From Betaproteobacteria bacterium HGW-Betaproteobacteria-12 (GTDB lineage: Bacteria; Pseudomonadota; Gammaproteobacteria; Burkholderiales; Rhodocyclaceae), in NCBI GenBank assembly GCA_002842345.1, contig PHCU01000003.1, forward strand, positions 22,737 through 86,736: a stretch of 64,000 nucleotides of DNA, written 5' to 3'. Shown piece by piece: positions 1-7,821 of the stretch (position 1 is its first letter; each line of letters opens with the position of its first letter). A program made the position numbers and the translations under genes. Below the pieces are notes generated by a model. That model saw only the letters and a program-made list of their open reading frames with translations. It did not search any database and was not told the origin of the DNA.

Positions 1-2
1 TC

Positions 3-1523
3 AATGTGCTGGCCAACGGCTGGCTGGTATACCAGATCCTGGCCTGCCGACTCTGGGCGCGCAGCGGCTATTACCAGTCGGGCGGGGCCTTCGGTTTTCG
101 CGACCAGTTGCAGGATGTGATGGCGCTGGTCCATGCCGAACCCGGCCTGGTCCGCCAGCACCTGTTGCTCTGTGCCAGCCGCCAGTTTCCCGAGGGCGAC
201 GTCCAGCACTGGTGGCATCCGCCCGCCGGGCGCGGCGTGCGCACCCATTGTTCGGACGACGCGCTCTGGCTGCCGCTGGCCGTCTGCCGCTATGTCGAAT
301 GCAGCGGCGACCGCGGCGTGCTCGCTGAAACGGTGGCCTTCCTCGACGGCCGCCCGGTCAATCCGGAGGACGACTCCTATTACGACCTGCCCGGCCGCTC
401 CGCCGAAACGGCCAGCCTCTACGCCCATTGCGTACGCGCCATCCGCCACGGCTTGCGGGTCGGCGTCCATGGCCTGCCGCTGATCGGTACCGGCGACTGG
501 AACGACGGCATGAACCGGGTCGGCGTGCTCGGCCAGGGCGAGAGCGTCTGGCTCGGTTTCTTCCTCTGCGAGGTGCTGCGGCGCTTCGTCGGCGTTGCCG
601 CGGCGCAGGGCGATGCGGCCTTCGCCGAAGAATGCCGGAGCGCCGGCGCCCGCCTGCAAGTGAAGCTCGAAGAACACGGCTGGGATGGGCAATGGTATCG
701 CCGCGCCTACTTCGACGACGGCACGCCGCTCGGATCGGCGAGCAATGTCGAGTGCCGGATCGACTCGATCGCCCAGAGCTGGTCGGTGCTGTCCGGTGCC
801 GGCGACGCGGCGCGCGCCCGGCGGGCCATGCAGTCGCTCGACGAACGCCTGGTGCGCCGCCAGGACGGGCTGGTGCAGCTGCTCGATCCGCCCTTCGCCA
901 GCGCGACGCTCGATCCCGGCTATATCCGCGGCTACGTGCCGGGCGTCCGCGAAAATGGCGGGCAATACACCCATGCGGCGATCTGGGCGGCCATGGCCTT
1001 CGCCGAACAAGGCGACAGCGCCCGCGCCTGGGAACTGCTGGCGATGATCAATCCGCTCAATCACGCGCTGAACGCTGCTGCGGTGGCGCGCTACAAGGTC
1101 GAGCCCTACGTGGCGACAGCCGATGTCTATGCGCTGGCGCCGCATGGCGGGCGGGGCGGCTGGAGCTGGTACACCGGCTCGGCCGGCTGGCTGTACCGGC
1201 TCATCGTCGAATCGCTGCTCGGCCTGCGCCGCCAGGGCGATACGCTGCGCTTCGCACCCTGCCTGCCGGCCGACTGGGCAGCCTGCACCGTGCATTACCG
1301 ATTTCGGGAAACCGACTACCGGATCGTTTTGCGCTCGGCGGACGGGAGCGAAGAATCAGCCCTGCGGGTCGTCGTCGATGGCCTGGTGCAGCCCGACGGC
1401 GGCGTGCCGCTGCATGACGACCGGCAGCCGCACCAGGTCGAGGTCTGGCTGCCCGTGTCAGCCAGGCCGGCGCCAGGCGCGGTGCCTCAGACCGGGGTCA
1501 GCCCGAGGCGCGCGAACAACTGA
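3..1523 (+). CDS. GH94 family beta-glucan phosphorylase / cyclic glucan synthase, C-terminal part
   Basis: The reading frame is open to the left edge, so this is the 3' end of a longer gene and the true start is outside the window. The visible ~506 residues match the catalytic (alpha/alpha)6 domain of the GH94 family (cellobiose/chitobiose phosphorylases and the C-terminal part of NdvB cyclic beta-1,2-glucan synthases). Early landmarks are [19 protein letters not shown] and the acid-containing [10 protein letters not shown] segment; later ones are [11 protein letters not shown] and [11 protein letters not shown]. In NdvB-type enzymes this domain sets glucan chain length by phosphorolysis. Whether an N-terminal glycosyltransferase is present cannot be seen. 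The 3' end overlaps the convergent bioB gene by 37 bp. Confidence 0.85.
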   Translation, partial: NVLANGWLVYQILACRLWARSGYYQSGGAFGFRDQLQDVMALVHAEPGLVRQHLLLCASRQFPEGDVQHWWHPPAGRGVRTHCSDDALWLPLAVCRYVECSGDRGVLAETVAFLDGRPVNPEDDSYYDLPGRSAETASLYAHCVRAIRHGLRVGVHGLPLIGTGDWNDGMNRVGVLGQGESVWLGFFLCEVLRRFVGVAAAQGDAAFAEECRSAGARLQVKLEEHGWDGQWYRRAYFDDGTPLGSASNVECRIDSIAQSWSVLSGAGDAARARRAMQSLDERLVRRQDGLVQLLDPPFASATLDPGYIRGYVPGVRENGGQYTHAAIWAAMAFAEQGDSARAWELLAMINPLNHALNAAAVARYKVEPYVATADVYALAPHGGRGGWSWYTGSAGWLYRLIVESLLGLRRQGDTLRFAPCLPADWAACTVHYRFRETDYRIVLRSADGSEESALRVVVDGLVQPDGGVPLHDDRQPHQVEVWLPVSARPAPGAVPQTGVSPRRANN

Positions 1524-2455
1524 TTGTCGAGGTCCGGCGCGGCGTTTTCCGTGGTCAGCAGGTCGCTGCCGTAGAAGATGGAATTGGCGCCGGCGAAGAA
1601 GCACAGGGCCTGCAGTTCGGCGCTCATCTCGTGACGCCCGGCGGACAGGCGGATGCGCGATTTGGGCAGGAGGATGCGGGCGACGGCGATGGTGCGGACG
1701 AACTCGAAACTGTCGAGTTTTTCGGCATCGGCTAGCGGCAGGCCGGGCACCTTGACCAGGTGGTTGATCGGCACCGATTCCGGCGGCCGGGCCATGTTGG
1801 CGAACTGGACCAGCAGCCCGGCCCGGTGGCGGCGCGTCTCGCCCATGCCGACGATGCCGCCGGAGCATATCTTGATGCCGGCGTGGCGGACCTGATCGAT
1901 GGTCTGCAGGCGATCGCCGTAGGCGTGCGTCGAGACGATCTGCGGGTAGTAGTCGGCGGCGGTGTCGAGGTTGTGGTTGTAGAAATCGAGGCCGGCCAGC
2001 TTCAGCCGCTCGGCCTGACCGGGTTGCAGCATGCCGAGGGTCAGGCAGGTTTCCAGGCCGAGCGCCTTGACCGCCCGGACCATCTCGATGACCTGCTCCA
2101 GATCCTTGTCCTTCGGATGGCGCCAGGCGGCGCCCATGCAGAAGCGCGAGGCGCCCTTGGCCTTGGCGTCCTGGGCGGCGGCGAGGACTTCGGCGAGCGG
2201 CTTGAGCGGTTCGCGTTCGACCGGCGTGTCGTGCCGGGCCGACTGCGAGCAGTATTTGCAATCCTCGGAGCAGCCGCCGGTCTTGATCGAGAACAGGGCG
2301 GAACGCTGGATCTGGTTCGGCTCGAACTGCAGGCGATGCACGGCCTGGGCCTGCCACAGCAGGTCCATGAAGGGTTGCTCGAACAGGGCGAGGGCTTGCT
2401 CCGCGGTCCGCGCAGGGGCGCTCGGCGACGGGCAGGCGAATTGATGTTCCGGCAT
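1487..2455 (-). CDS. bioB: Biotin synthase
   Basis: Radical-SAM enzyme of 322 residues that inserts sulfur into dethiobiotin, the last step of biotin synthesis. The 4Fe-4S/SAM motif reads CSEDCKYC (C-x3-C-x2-C), and the BioB-typical YNHNLDT segment follows, as does [10 protein letters not shown]. Length is normal for the family (315-350). The ATG at 2453-2455 is preceded by AAAGG about 10 nt upstream. The C-terminus runs 37 bp into the end of the convergent GH94 gene. No other bio gene is in the window, so it appears to stand alone. Confidence 0.96.
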   Translation of the reverse strand: MPEHQFACPSPSAPARTAEQALALFEQPFMDLLWQAQAVHRLQFEPNQIQRSALFSIKTGGCSEDCKYCSQSARHDTPVEREPLKPLAEVLAAAQDAKAKGASRFCMGAAWRHPKDKDLEQVIEMVRAVKALGLETCLTLGMLQPGQAERLKLAGLDFYNHNLDTAADYYPQIVSTHAYGDRLQTIDQVRHAGIKICSGGIVGMGETRRHRAGLLVQFANMARPPESVPINHLVKVPGLPLADAEKLDSFEFVRTIAVARILLPKSRIRLSAGRHEMSAELQALCFFAGANSIFYGSDLLTTENAAPDLDNQLFARLGLTPV

Positions 2456-2546
2456 CGGTGATGGGCCTTTATCGTTCAGTGGAATGCGGCACGCCGGAGT
2501 CCCGGCGGCGATGGTGGGGCAGGGGCGCCGCTGGGCGGCGCGCCGG

Positions 2547-2849
2547 TCATTTTTCCCAGCGGCTGTGGCCGATGAATTCTTCCCAGCTGAGATAACCGTC
2601 GCTGTTCAGATCGCGTTCCGGGAATTTCTCCGCCAGATAGGCCGAATCCTGCTCGACTTCCGGGCGCGAGAGCTTGCCGTCCTTGTCCTTGTCGAGGGCG
2701 GCGAAGCGTTCATGCGCCTTCTGGTTGGCCAGCCGGGCGACATCGCCCTTGCGGCCTTCCTGGTCGAGGGTCGGCACCATGGTCTTCTGCGCCAGGGCCG
2801 ATTGCGTCAGCATGGCCGACAGCAAGATGAATAGACCGTAGCGCTTCAT
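2547..2849 (-). CDS. Secreted EF-hand calcium-binding protein
   Basis: Small protein of 100 residues. It starts [10 protein letters not shown] and has a signal peptide ending near ALAQ, so it is probably periplasmic. Two EF-hand loops are visible, [12 protein letters not shown] and [12 protein letters not shown], each with the D-x-D-x-D-G pattern and the final acidic ligand. A longer in-frame start exists upstream, but the chosen ATG (2847-2849) gives a clean signal peptide and overlaps the preceding hemerythrin gene by 4 bp, which suggests translational coupling. The calcium-dependent role is unknown. Confidence 0.8.
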   Translation of the reverse strand: MKRYGLFILLSAMLTQSALAQKTMVPTLDQEGRKGDVARLANQKAHERFAALDKDKDGKLSRPEVEQDSAYLAEKFPERDLNSDGYLSWEEFIGHSRWEK

Positions 2850-3286
2850 GCCGCCTGGCCTCGCTGCTGTTCCGGCAGGGTGCTCAGGAAGGGTTTGTAC
2901 TTCATGTCCTCGAGCAGGATGTGGTTGCGCCACCAGCGCGTCAGGTAGCTGAACAGTTCCTTGACGCCGACAATGCCGAGCGAGGCGCCATAGCAGGTTT
3001 CCGAGATGACTTCGCAGAAGTGCAGGTGTTCCTGCCGATGCTCTTCGAGCTCGTGGTAGCTGGCGAGCGACATCAGTTCCTCTTCCTCGCGGAAGTGGTA
3101 TTCGGCATAGGCAACCAGCGAGGACAGGATGTCCACGATGCCTTCCGAGCGCAGATCCTCGCCGCTGTGTTCGGCCAGCTGGTTGATCAGATGGGCCAGG
3201 TGCTGGTGATGCTGGTCCAGCAGGTCCACGCCGACACTGAAAGCTTCGTTCCAGGCAATCGGCTGGGTTTCGTAACGGGTACTCAC
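2846..3286 (-). CDS. Bacteriohemerythrin
   Basis: Single-domain hemerythrin of 146 residues, a non-haem di-iron oxygen-binding protein. The iron ligand motifs appear in order: HHQHL near residue 26, HFREEE, HRQEH and the closing HILLEDMKYKPF (H-x4-D). The GTG start at 3284-3286 has GAGGAG six bases upstream. It lies between a small unknown gene and the EF-hand gene on the same strand, with 9 bp and -4 bp spacing, so the three probably form one operon. Oxygen storage, sensing or delivery is possible; the sequence does not decide. Confidence 0.92.
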   Translation of the reverse strand: MSTRYETQPIAWNEAFSVGVDLLDQHHQHLAHLINQLAEHSGEDLRSEGIVDILSSLVAYAEYHFREEEELMSLASYHELEEHRQEHLHFCEVISETCYGASLGIVGVKELFSYLTRWWRNHILLEDMKYKPFLSTLPEQQRGQAA

Positions 3287-3295
3287 GCCGGCTCC

Positions 3296-3541
3296 TCAGG
3301 TGGAGGCAATGGGGAAATTCTCGCTAGCGAGACGCAGGTTCCGGTTTTCGGGAGCCGCGGAGCGCTGACTGGATTGTGCCATGGCGCGCAGGTTGGCGGC
3401 AGCCCGGCTCAGACTGGCGGCCGATTCACGTTGATGGGCGGCGATGATGGCCAGTTTGGCGCGGAGTTTGCCCGCGTTGGCGATGTAATCGCCGAGTGGA
3501 TCGAGGGAGTCGGCAGGCAGGGTCGGCTGGCGGGAGCTCAT
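3296..3541 (-). CDS. Small protein of unknown function upstream of hemerythrin
   Basis: 81 residues, rich in Ala, Ser, Arg and Leu, probably one or two helices, with no cysteine and no signal peptide. I do not recognise it. Support for it being real is positional: it sits 9 bp upstream of the hemerythrin gene on the same strand and is first in the apparent operon, below an intergenic palindrome at 3563-3578. The ribosome site is weak. Confidence 0.5.
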   Translation of the reverse strand: MSSRQPTLPADSLDPLGDYIANAGKLRAKLAIIAAHQRESAASLSRAAANLRAMAQSSQRSAAPENRNLRLASENFPIAST

Positions 3542-3562
3542 GCAGTGATTTCCGGGGGAGGT

Positions 3563-3578
3563 TATGACTTAGGTCATA
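3563..3578. promoter_or_regulatory. Operator-like palindrome between divergent genes
   Basis: TATGAC-TTAG-GTCATA is a perfect two-fold repeat with 6-bp arms. It is 22 bp upstream of the hemerythrin-operon start (minus strand) and 90 bp upstream of the CHASE histidine kinase (plus strand). The geometry suits a dimeric regulator such as a CRP/FNR-type protein, although the canonical FNR half-site TTGAT is not present. The regulator is unassigned. Confidence 0.4.
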
Positions 3579-3668
3579 GCAAAATGCAGTCCACCGCTGG
3601 CCGTCCCGACGGGGCGCTACGCGGCCGCGGCCACCATTTTCCGGCGCGGGACTTGCTTCAAAACCGCC

Positions 3669-5609
3669 ATGTCTGCCCGTTCGCCCCTTGCTTCCCCGAC
3701 CGTCGATAGTCAGTCCCCGGCGGCCTGGCGGACCCTCTATTGGCGGGTGCTGGCGGTCTTCCTGCTCAGCCTGGGCCTGGGCGGGGCGACGGTTTACTGG
3801 ATCGACCAGGCCGAGGTGGCGCAGCACAAGCGCGAGGCGATCGAGCTGGCTTCGCTGCACGGCCATCTGCTGCAGCAGCAGATCGTCCGCTCGCTGTCGG
3901 TGACCTACGGACTGGCCGCGGTCCTGCGCCAGGGCAACGGCGAAATCGCCGATTTTCGCGCCCTGGCAACCGAGATGCTGAGCCTTTCGGGCGGCACCAG
4001 CGCCATCCAGCTGGCGCCCAACGGGGTGATCCGCGACAGCGTGCCGGTGAAGGGGCACGAGGCGGCGATCGGCCACAACCTGCTGGACGATCCAGAGCGC
4101 AATCGCGAGGCCTTCCTCGCCCTGAAGACGCGCGAACTGACCCTGGCCGGTCCGTTCGAGCTGCGCCAGGGCGGCCAGGCGGTGGTCGGCCGCCTGCCGG
4201 TGTTTCTGCGTAGCGGCCAGGCGGACGAGCAGTTCTGGGGCTTCGTCACGGTCCTCATCCGCATTCCCGACCTGCTGCGCGCCGCGGCGCTGATCGACAA
4301 GGAGGTCAAGGGGCATGCCTTCGCCCTGAGTCGCCGGCAAGCGGACGGCGCCGGGCGGCAGACGATATGGAGTTCTGAGTCGGCGCCGCTGGCCGAGCCG
4401 GTGAGTTTTCCGATCACCGTGCCGAATGGCGAATGGACGCTCGACGTCGAGCGCGCCGACGGCTGGCATACGCCGCCCGCCACGCTGCTCTGGCAGTTGC
4501 TGGCGGTGGTGCTGATCAGCCTGCTCTCGGCCGTCCTCGCCCATCATCTGCTGCGCCTGCCCTTACGCCTGGCCGAACAGGTCGCCCGCCGCACGGCCGC
4601 CCTCGACGAGGCCAACGAAAGCCTGCAGGCGGAGATCGTCCAGCACTGGCAGACGGAACTGGCGCTGCGCGACAGCGAGCGCCGGCTCGAGCAGCGGGTG
4701 CGCGAGCGGACACAGGAACTGGAACGGCTCAATGCCGAACTGAGTGACGGGCAGGCGCAGCAGAAGGCGCTGATCGACAAGCTGGCCGATACCCGCAGCC
4801 AGCTGCTGCAGTCGGGGATGCTGGCGGCGGTGGGCCGGCTGGCGGCCGGTGTGGCGCACGAGATCAACAATCCGATGGGCTTCATCATGTCCAATGTGGG
4901 CACCATGAAACTGCACATCGACACCCTGGCCGAGGGCCTGCAGCGCCAGTGCCAGTTGCTCGCCCCCTATCTCGACGAGCGCCAGGATCTGCGCGAACAG
5001 CTCGCCCTGATCGAAGATGAGATGGATCTGCCCTTCGTCCGCGAGGATCTGCCGGCGCTGATCGACGAAACCCTGGCCGGTCTGGCGCGGGTCAAGCGCG
5101 TCGTCCAGGATCTGCGCGAATTCAGCGCCGTCGACCAGGCCGACTGCCAGACGGTCGACCTGAACGCCTGTCTGCGCCAGGCCGCCGGGCTGCTCGGCCA
5201 CCTGCTCGACGGGCGCATCCGGCTGGTCTGGCAGCTCGGCGACCTGCCGCCAGTCGAATGCAACGCGCCGCAGATCGCCCAGGTTTTGCGCGGCCTGCTG
5301 CTCAATGCCGCCCAGGCCATCGACGGCAGCGGCGAGATCGTCGTGACGACGCGCGAGAGCGACGGCTGGGTGGATATCGAGATTGCCGACAGCGGCCACG
5401 GCATTGCCCCGGAAAACCTCGGGCGCGTCTGCGAACCCTTCTTCACCACGCGCGCCGTCGGCGAGGGTATGGGGCTCGGGCTGACCGTCGCCCACCAGGT
5501 GCTGAAGCGTCACGGTGGCTGCCTCTTCGTCGCCAGTCCGGCCGGCCAGGGGGCCCGCGTCACGGTCAATCTGCCGGTCCGCCGGCAGGCCGTTCCCGAC
5601 CTGCTGTAA
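3669..5609 (+). CDS. CHASE-domain sensor histidine kinase
   Basis: Membrane kinase of 646 residues. One transmembrane helix lies near residues 22-44, then an extracytoplasmic CHASE domain (about 60-270, with PFELRQGG and FWGFVTVL-type signatures), a second helix near 277-297, a coiled coil, and the HisKA/HATPase core. The phospho-acceptor is His397 in VAHEINNP. The ATP-binding lid reads DSGHGI, followed by GMGLGLT. Its CHASE domain resembles those of the proteins at 12127 and 12994. No response regulator is adjacent, so this is an orphan kinase; the ligand is unknown. Confidence 0.9.
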   Translation: MSARSPLASPTVDSQSPAAWRTLYWRVLAVFLLSLGLGGATVYWIDQAEVAQHKREAIELASLHGHLLQQQIVRSLSVTYGLAAVLRQGNGEIADFRALATEMLSLSGGTSAIQLAPNGVIRDSVPVKGHEAAIGHNLLDDPERNREAFLALKTRELTLAGPFELRQGGQAVVGRLPVFLRSGQADEQFWGFVTVLIRIPDLLRAAALIDKEVKGHAFALSRRQADGAGRQTIWSSESAPLAEPVSFPITVPNGEWTLDVERADGWHTPPATLLWQLLAVVLISLLSAVLAHHLLRLPLRLAEQVARRTAALDEANESLQAEIVQHWQTELALRDSERRLEQRVRERTQELERLNAELSDGQAQQKALIDKLADTRSQLLQSGMLAAVGRLAAGVAHEINNPMGFIMSNVGTMKLHIDTLAEGLQRQCQLLAPYLDERQDLREQLALIEDEMDLPFVREDLPALIDETLAGLARVKRVVQDLREFSAVDQADCQTVDLNACLRQAAGLLGHLLDGRIRLVWQLGDLPPVECNAPQIAQVLRGLLLNAAQAIDGSGEIVVTTRESDGWVDIEIADSGHGIAPENLGRVCEPFFTTRAVGEGMGLGLTVAHQVLKRHGGCLFVASPAGQGARVTVNLPVRRQAVPDLL

Positions 5610-5615
5610 GCGCCA

Positions 5616-5646
5616 GGGCGGCGTTGCCGCCCGCCGTGCGGCGGGC
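5616..5646. terminator. Overlapping hairpins between convergent genes
   Basis: Two mutually exclusive GC-rich stems: GGGCGGC/GCCGCCC (5616-5632, 3-nt loop) and GCCCGCC/GGCGGGC (5629-5646, 4-nt loop). They fill the 44-bp gap between the convergent kinase and SPASM genes. No T tract follows on either strand, so a termination role is plausible but not proven. Confidence 0.4.
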
Positions 5647-5653
5647 CGGGGGC

Positions 5654-7144
5654 TCAGTGGGCGACGACGTCCGGCGCGTGATGCGGACAGACTTCGCACA
5701 GCCGGCCGGCCTGGGTGCCCTGGGCGACGCGCTGGCGGGTCATGCGGAAGGCCGGGCTCAGCCAGGCATCGGCAAAGGTGGTCTGGGTCAGGTCGGCGGC
5801 GTAGGAATAGCCGGAGTGATCCTGGGCGCAGGCGACGAGATGGCCGTTGGTGCGCACATGCGCTTCGATGAACGGCGCCAGGCAATGGCAGCGGCCGCGG
5901 GACCGGGCATCGCGCGGCGTGATACCGGGCGGCAGCAGCACTTCCGCATGGGCGACGAGGCCCGGCAGCGTGCCGAGATGCTGGAAGAAGTCGCTCATCG
6001 CATGCCGGCAGCGGCGCGAGTTGGTGTTCACCGACAGTTCGCAGCGGCGGCCGGAGCTGACCTGGTATTCGTCGCGCAGGGTGATCAGGCGGCCGATTTC
6101 GCGGCGGAAAAAGTCGGGATCGGCGGCGGCGATTTCCTGGGCGCGGGCGCGCCATTTGCCGCTGGCCTGGTTGAGGTAGATCACCAGATGATCGATGCCT
6201 TCGAGAATGCACTGGCGCAGCAGGGCTTCCGAGGTGCCGAGCAGGTCGACATGCAGGACCAGCTGCTTGAAGCGGCAGTGGGTGCGGGCAAAGCGGATGC
6301 CGGTGGCCAGCCAGTCGCATTTTTCGCTGTCGCCGAGGCTGGAGAAGACCAGCTGGCCGATCGGCAGGGTGCTCAGTTCGCGGGTCAGGCAGCGGAAGAA
6401 ATTCTTCTCCATGATGCCGCCTTCGCTGTGGCCGGCGCGCGCCGAGCGCAGCGCCTGCGGTGTCGTCAGGTCGAGGCGCACCGACGGCGGCAGTGGCGGC
6501 GTGTCATGGACGAAGGTCGCCAGCTTGCTGGAAAAGGCATGTGCCGAGTGGCCCGGTTCGACCCGCGGGCCCTGCGGCGAGAACAGTTGGTTGACGCGCT
6601 TCTGCGTCGCCGTCGTTTCGTGGCGCCGGTTACCGTGGGCCAGGTGCTGCGCCCAGACGTCGTCGGCGCTGCTGCTGTGGCCCATCGCCACGTGGTCGCC
6701 GCGGGCGATCAGGTCGCTGGCTTCGCTCAGGCTGATGCCGAGCAGCGCGGCGCTGTCCTCGGCGCGCAGATGCAAATTGACGCGGGCGAGCAGCATCAGC
6801 TCGCGGGCCACCTCGGCCGGGAAGCCGGCGCGCGCGCCATCGCGGGAATCGAGAAAGAGCTGGGCGATGAAGATGCTCAGGTCGCGGGTCAGCCACAGCG
6901 CCTGGATCTGGCTGAGCAGGTGCGGCATGGCTTCCAGGCCGGCGGTGACGCTGATCGGCTGGCCGGTTTCGGCTGGTGCGCTGGCCGCCGGCGCGGCGTC
7001 GGCAAAGGCCAGGTTGATCTCGGGCAGCGGCGGCATGCTGCCCGCCGGGGCAATCGTGGCGTCGGTCGGGCGTGGCGGCTCGGCCGGCGGCAGCTCGGTC
7101 AGGGGCAGGGAAAAGGACGCGTAACTGGGCACAGACGCTTTCAC
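5654..7144 (-). CDS. SPASM-domain protein with degenerate radical-SAM core
   Basis: 496 residues from a GTG at 7142-7144 that has AGGAG seven bases upstream; a longer in-frame GTG at 7165 lacks such a site. The N-terminal ~200 residues are helical and unrecognised. From about residue 220 the strand order resembles a radical-SAM barrel, but the place where C-x3-C-x2-C should be reads LDLTTPQALRSARAGH, with no cysteine. The last ~80 residues look like a SPASM cluster domain: CHC near 418, then a CAQD segment, a DAW segment and CEVC near 480. It may therefore bind an auxiliary Fe-S cluster without SAM chemistry. The HiPIP gene follows upstream on the same strand. Confidence 0.6.
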   Translation of the reverse strand: MKASVPSYASFSLPLTELPPAEPPRPTDATIAPAGSMPPLPEINLAFADAAPAASAPAETGQPISVTAGLEAMPHLLSQIQALWLTRDLSIFIAQLFLDSRDGARAGFPAEVARELMLLARVNLHLRAEDSAALLGISLSEASDLIARGDHVAMGHSSSADDVWAQHLAHGNRRHETTATQKRVNQLFSPQGPRVEPGHSAHAFSSKLATFVHDTPPLPPSVRLDLTTPQALRSARAGHSEGGIMEKNFFRCLTRELSTLPIGQLVFSSLGDSEKCDWLATGIRFARTHCRFKQLVLHVDLLGTSEALLRQCILEGIDHLVIYLNQASGKWRARAQEIAAADPDFFRREIGRLITLRDEYQVSSGRRCELSVNTNSRRCRHAMSDFFQHLGTLPGLVAHAEVLLPPGITPRDARSRGRCHCLAPFIEAHVRTNGHLVACAQDHSGYSYAADLTQTTFADAWLSPAFRMTRQRVAQGTQAGRLCEVCPHHAPDVVAH

Positions 7145-7190
7145 GATGATTCTCCTACGCTCCACCTCGCTTGAAGGTGCAGGACCGGGT

Positions 7191-7209
7191 AGCCCGCCTC
7201 GGGCGGGCT
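7191..7209. other. Intergenic hairpin upstream of the SPASM gene
   Basis: AGCCCGCC-TCG-GGCGGGCT, a perfect 8-bp stem with a 3-nt loop, lies in the leader of the SPASM-domain gene 47 bp before its start. It could be a regulatory leader hairpin or a weak terminator of the upstream HiPIP transcript. Confidence 0.3.
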
Positions 7210-7281
7210 GGACGTGCGGTAGTCAATCCGCGGTATTTCTCAAATCTGATAAAAATGTAATGCATATTCCCGATTGTGGCA

Positions 7282-7308
7282 GTGCGGGGCGCTGTGAACG
7301 CCCCGCAC
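7282..7308 (-). terminator. Hairpin downstream of HiPIP gene
   Basis: GTGCGGGGC and GCCCCGCAC form a 9-bp stem with a 9-nt loop, 17 bp past the HiPIP stop codon. There is no strong T run on the minus strand, so it is called only as a terminator-like structure. Confidence 0.45.
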
Positions 7309-7325
7309 GTCGGGGGGAGACCAGC

Positions 7326-7568
7326 TTACTTCTTGGCCCAGGCCACGCAATAACCCTTGGCAGAAATCTCGTTGTCGCCGGGGAAGATCTTGCAGGCGTT
7401 CGGGGCGACGAACTGGACGCAGGTGGAGCACTGCTTGTCGCCTTCCGGGCTGTCCTTGTACTTCATGCTGGAGCGCATACCGTCATTCTTGGCGGCCATG
7501 GCGACGACCGGGATCAGGGCCAGGGAAAGGCCACCGTACTTCAGCATGTTGCGGCGAGATTGGTTCAT
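7326..7568 (-). CDS. High-potential iron-sulfur protein (HiPIP)
   Basis: 80-residue precursor of a soluble periplasmic 4Fe-4S electron carrier. The N-terminus (NQSRRNMLKYGG) is a Tat signal with a twin arginine, as expected for a cofactor-loaded protein. The mature part carries four cysteines spaced C-x2-C-x9-C-x14-C (CSTC, NAC, GYC), matching the HiPIP cluster pattern. A GAGGAG site precedes the ATG. In purple bacteria and beta-proteobacteria HiPIPs shuttle electrons to terminal acceptors; here it neighbours a haem-c signalling protein and a large cytochrome locus. Confidence 0.92.
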   Translation of the reverse strand: MNQSRRNMLKYGGLSLALIPVVAMAAKNDGMRSSMKYKDSPEGDKQCSTCVQFVAPNACKIFPGDNEISAKGYCVAWAKK

Positions 7569-7641
7569 ATTGTCAAGCTCCTCGTAGCGGGCCCCTGTCG
7601 GGGCGGGAGAGTTGGGGAAAGGCGGCCGTGGCAGCGGCCGT

Positions 7642-7692
7642 CGTCGCCGGGTGCTGTCTCTTGGAGGAGGCAGCGGGGGGGACCCGGCGACG
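7642..7692. other. Long stem-loop in the HiPIP / GGDEF-EAL divergent region
   Basis: An 11-bp perfect outer stem (CGTCGCCGGGT with ACCCGGCGACG) encloses a second short stem (GCTG/CAGC, CTC/GAG) and a run of seven G. It lies 74 bp upstream of the HiPIP start on one side and 130 bp upstream of the GGDEF-EAL start on the other. It could be a leader RNA structure for either gene. No known riboswitch class is recognised. Confidence 0.4.
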
Positions 7693-7821
7693 GTATTTGA
7701 TTAGCAAGCTGCGGGCCAGCTTTTGCCGCAACCACCGGCGAGCGTCCGGCTTGCCTTGCCGTGGCAAGGCAATGCATCATGGCCGCATCAGGGCCTTCCC
7801 GCAGAGAGCCGCAGCGTGCGC

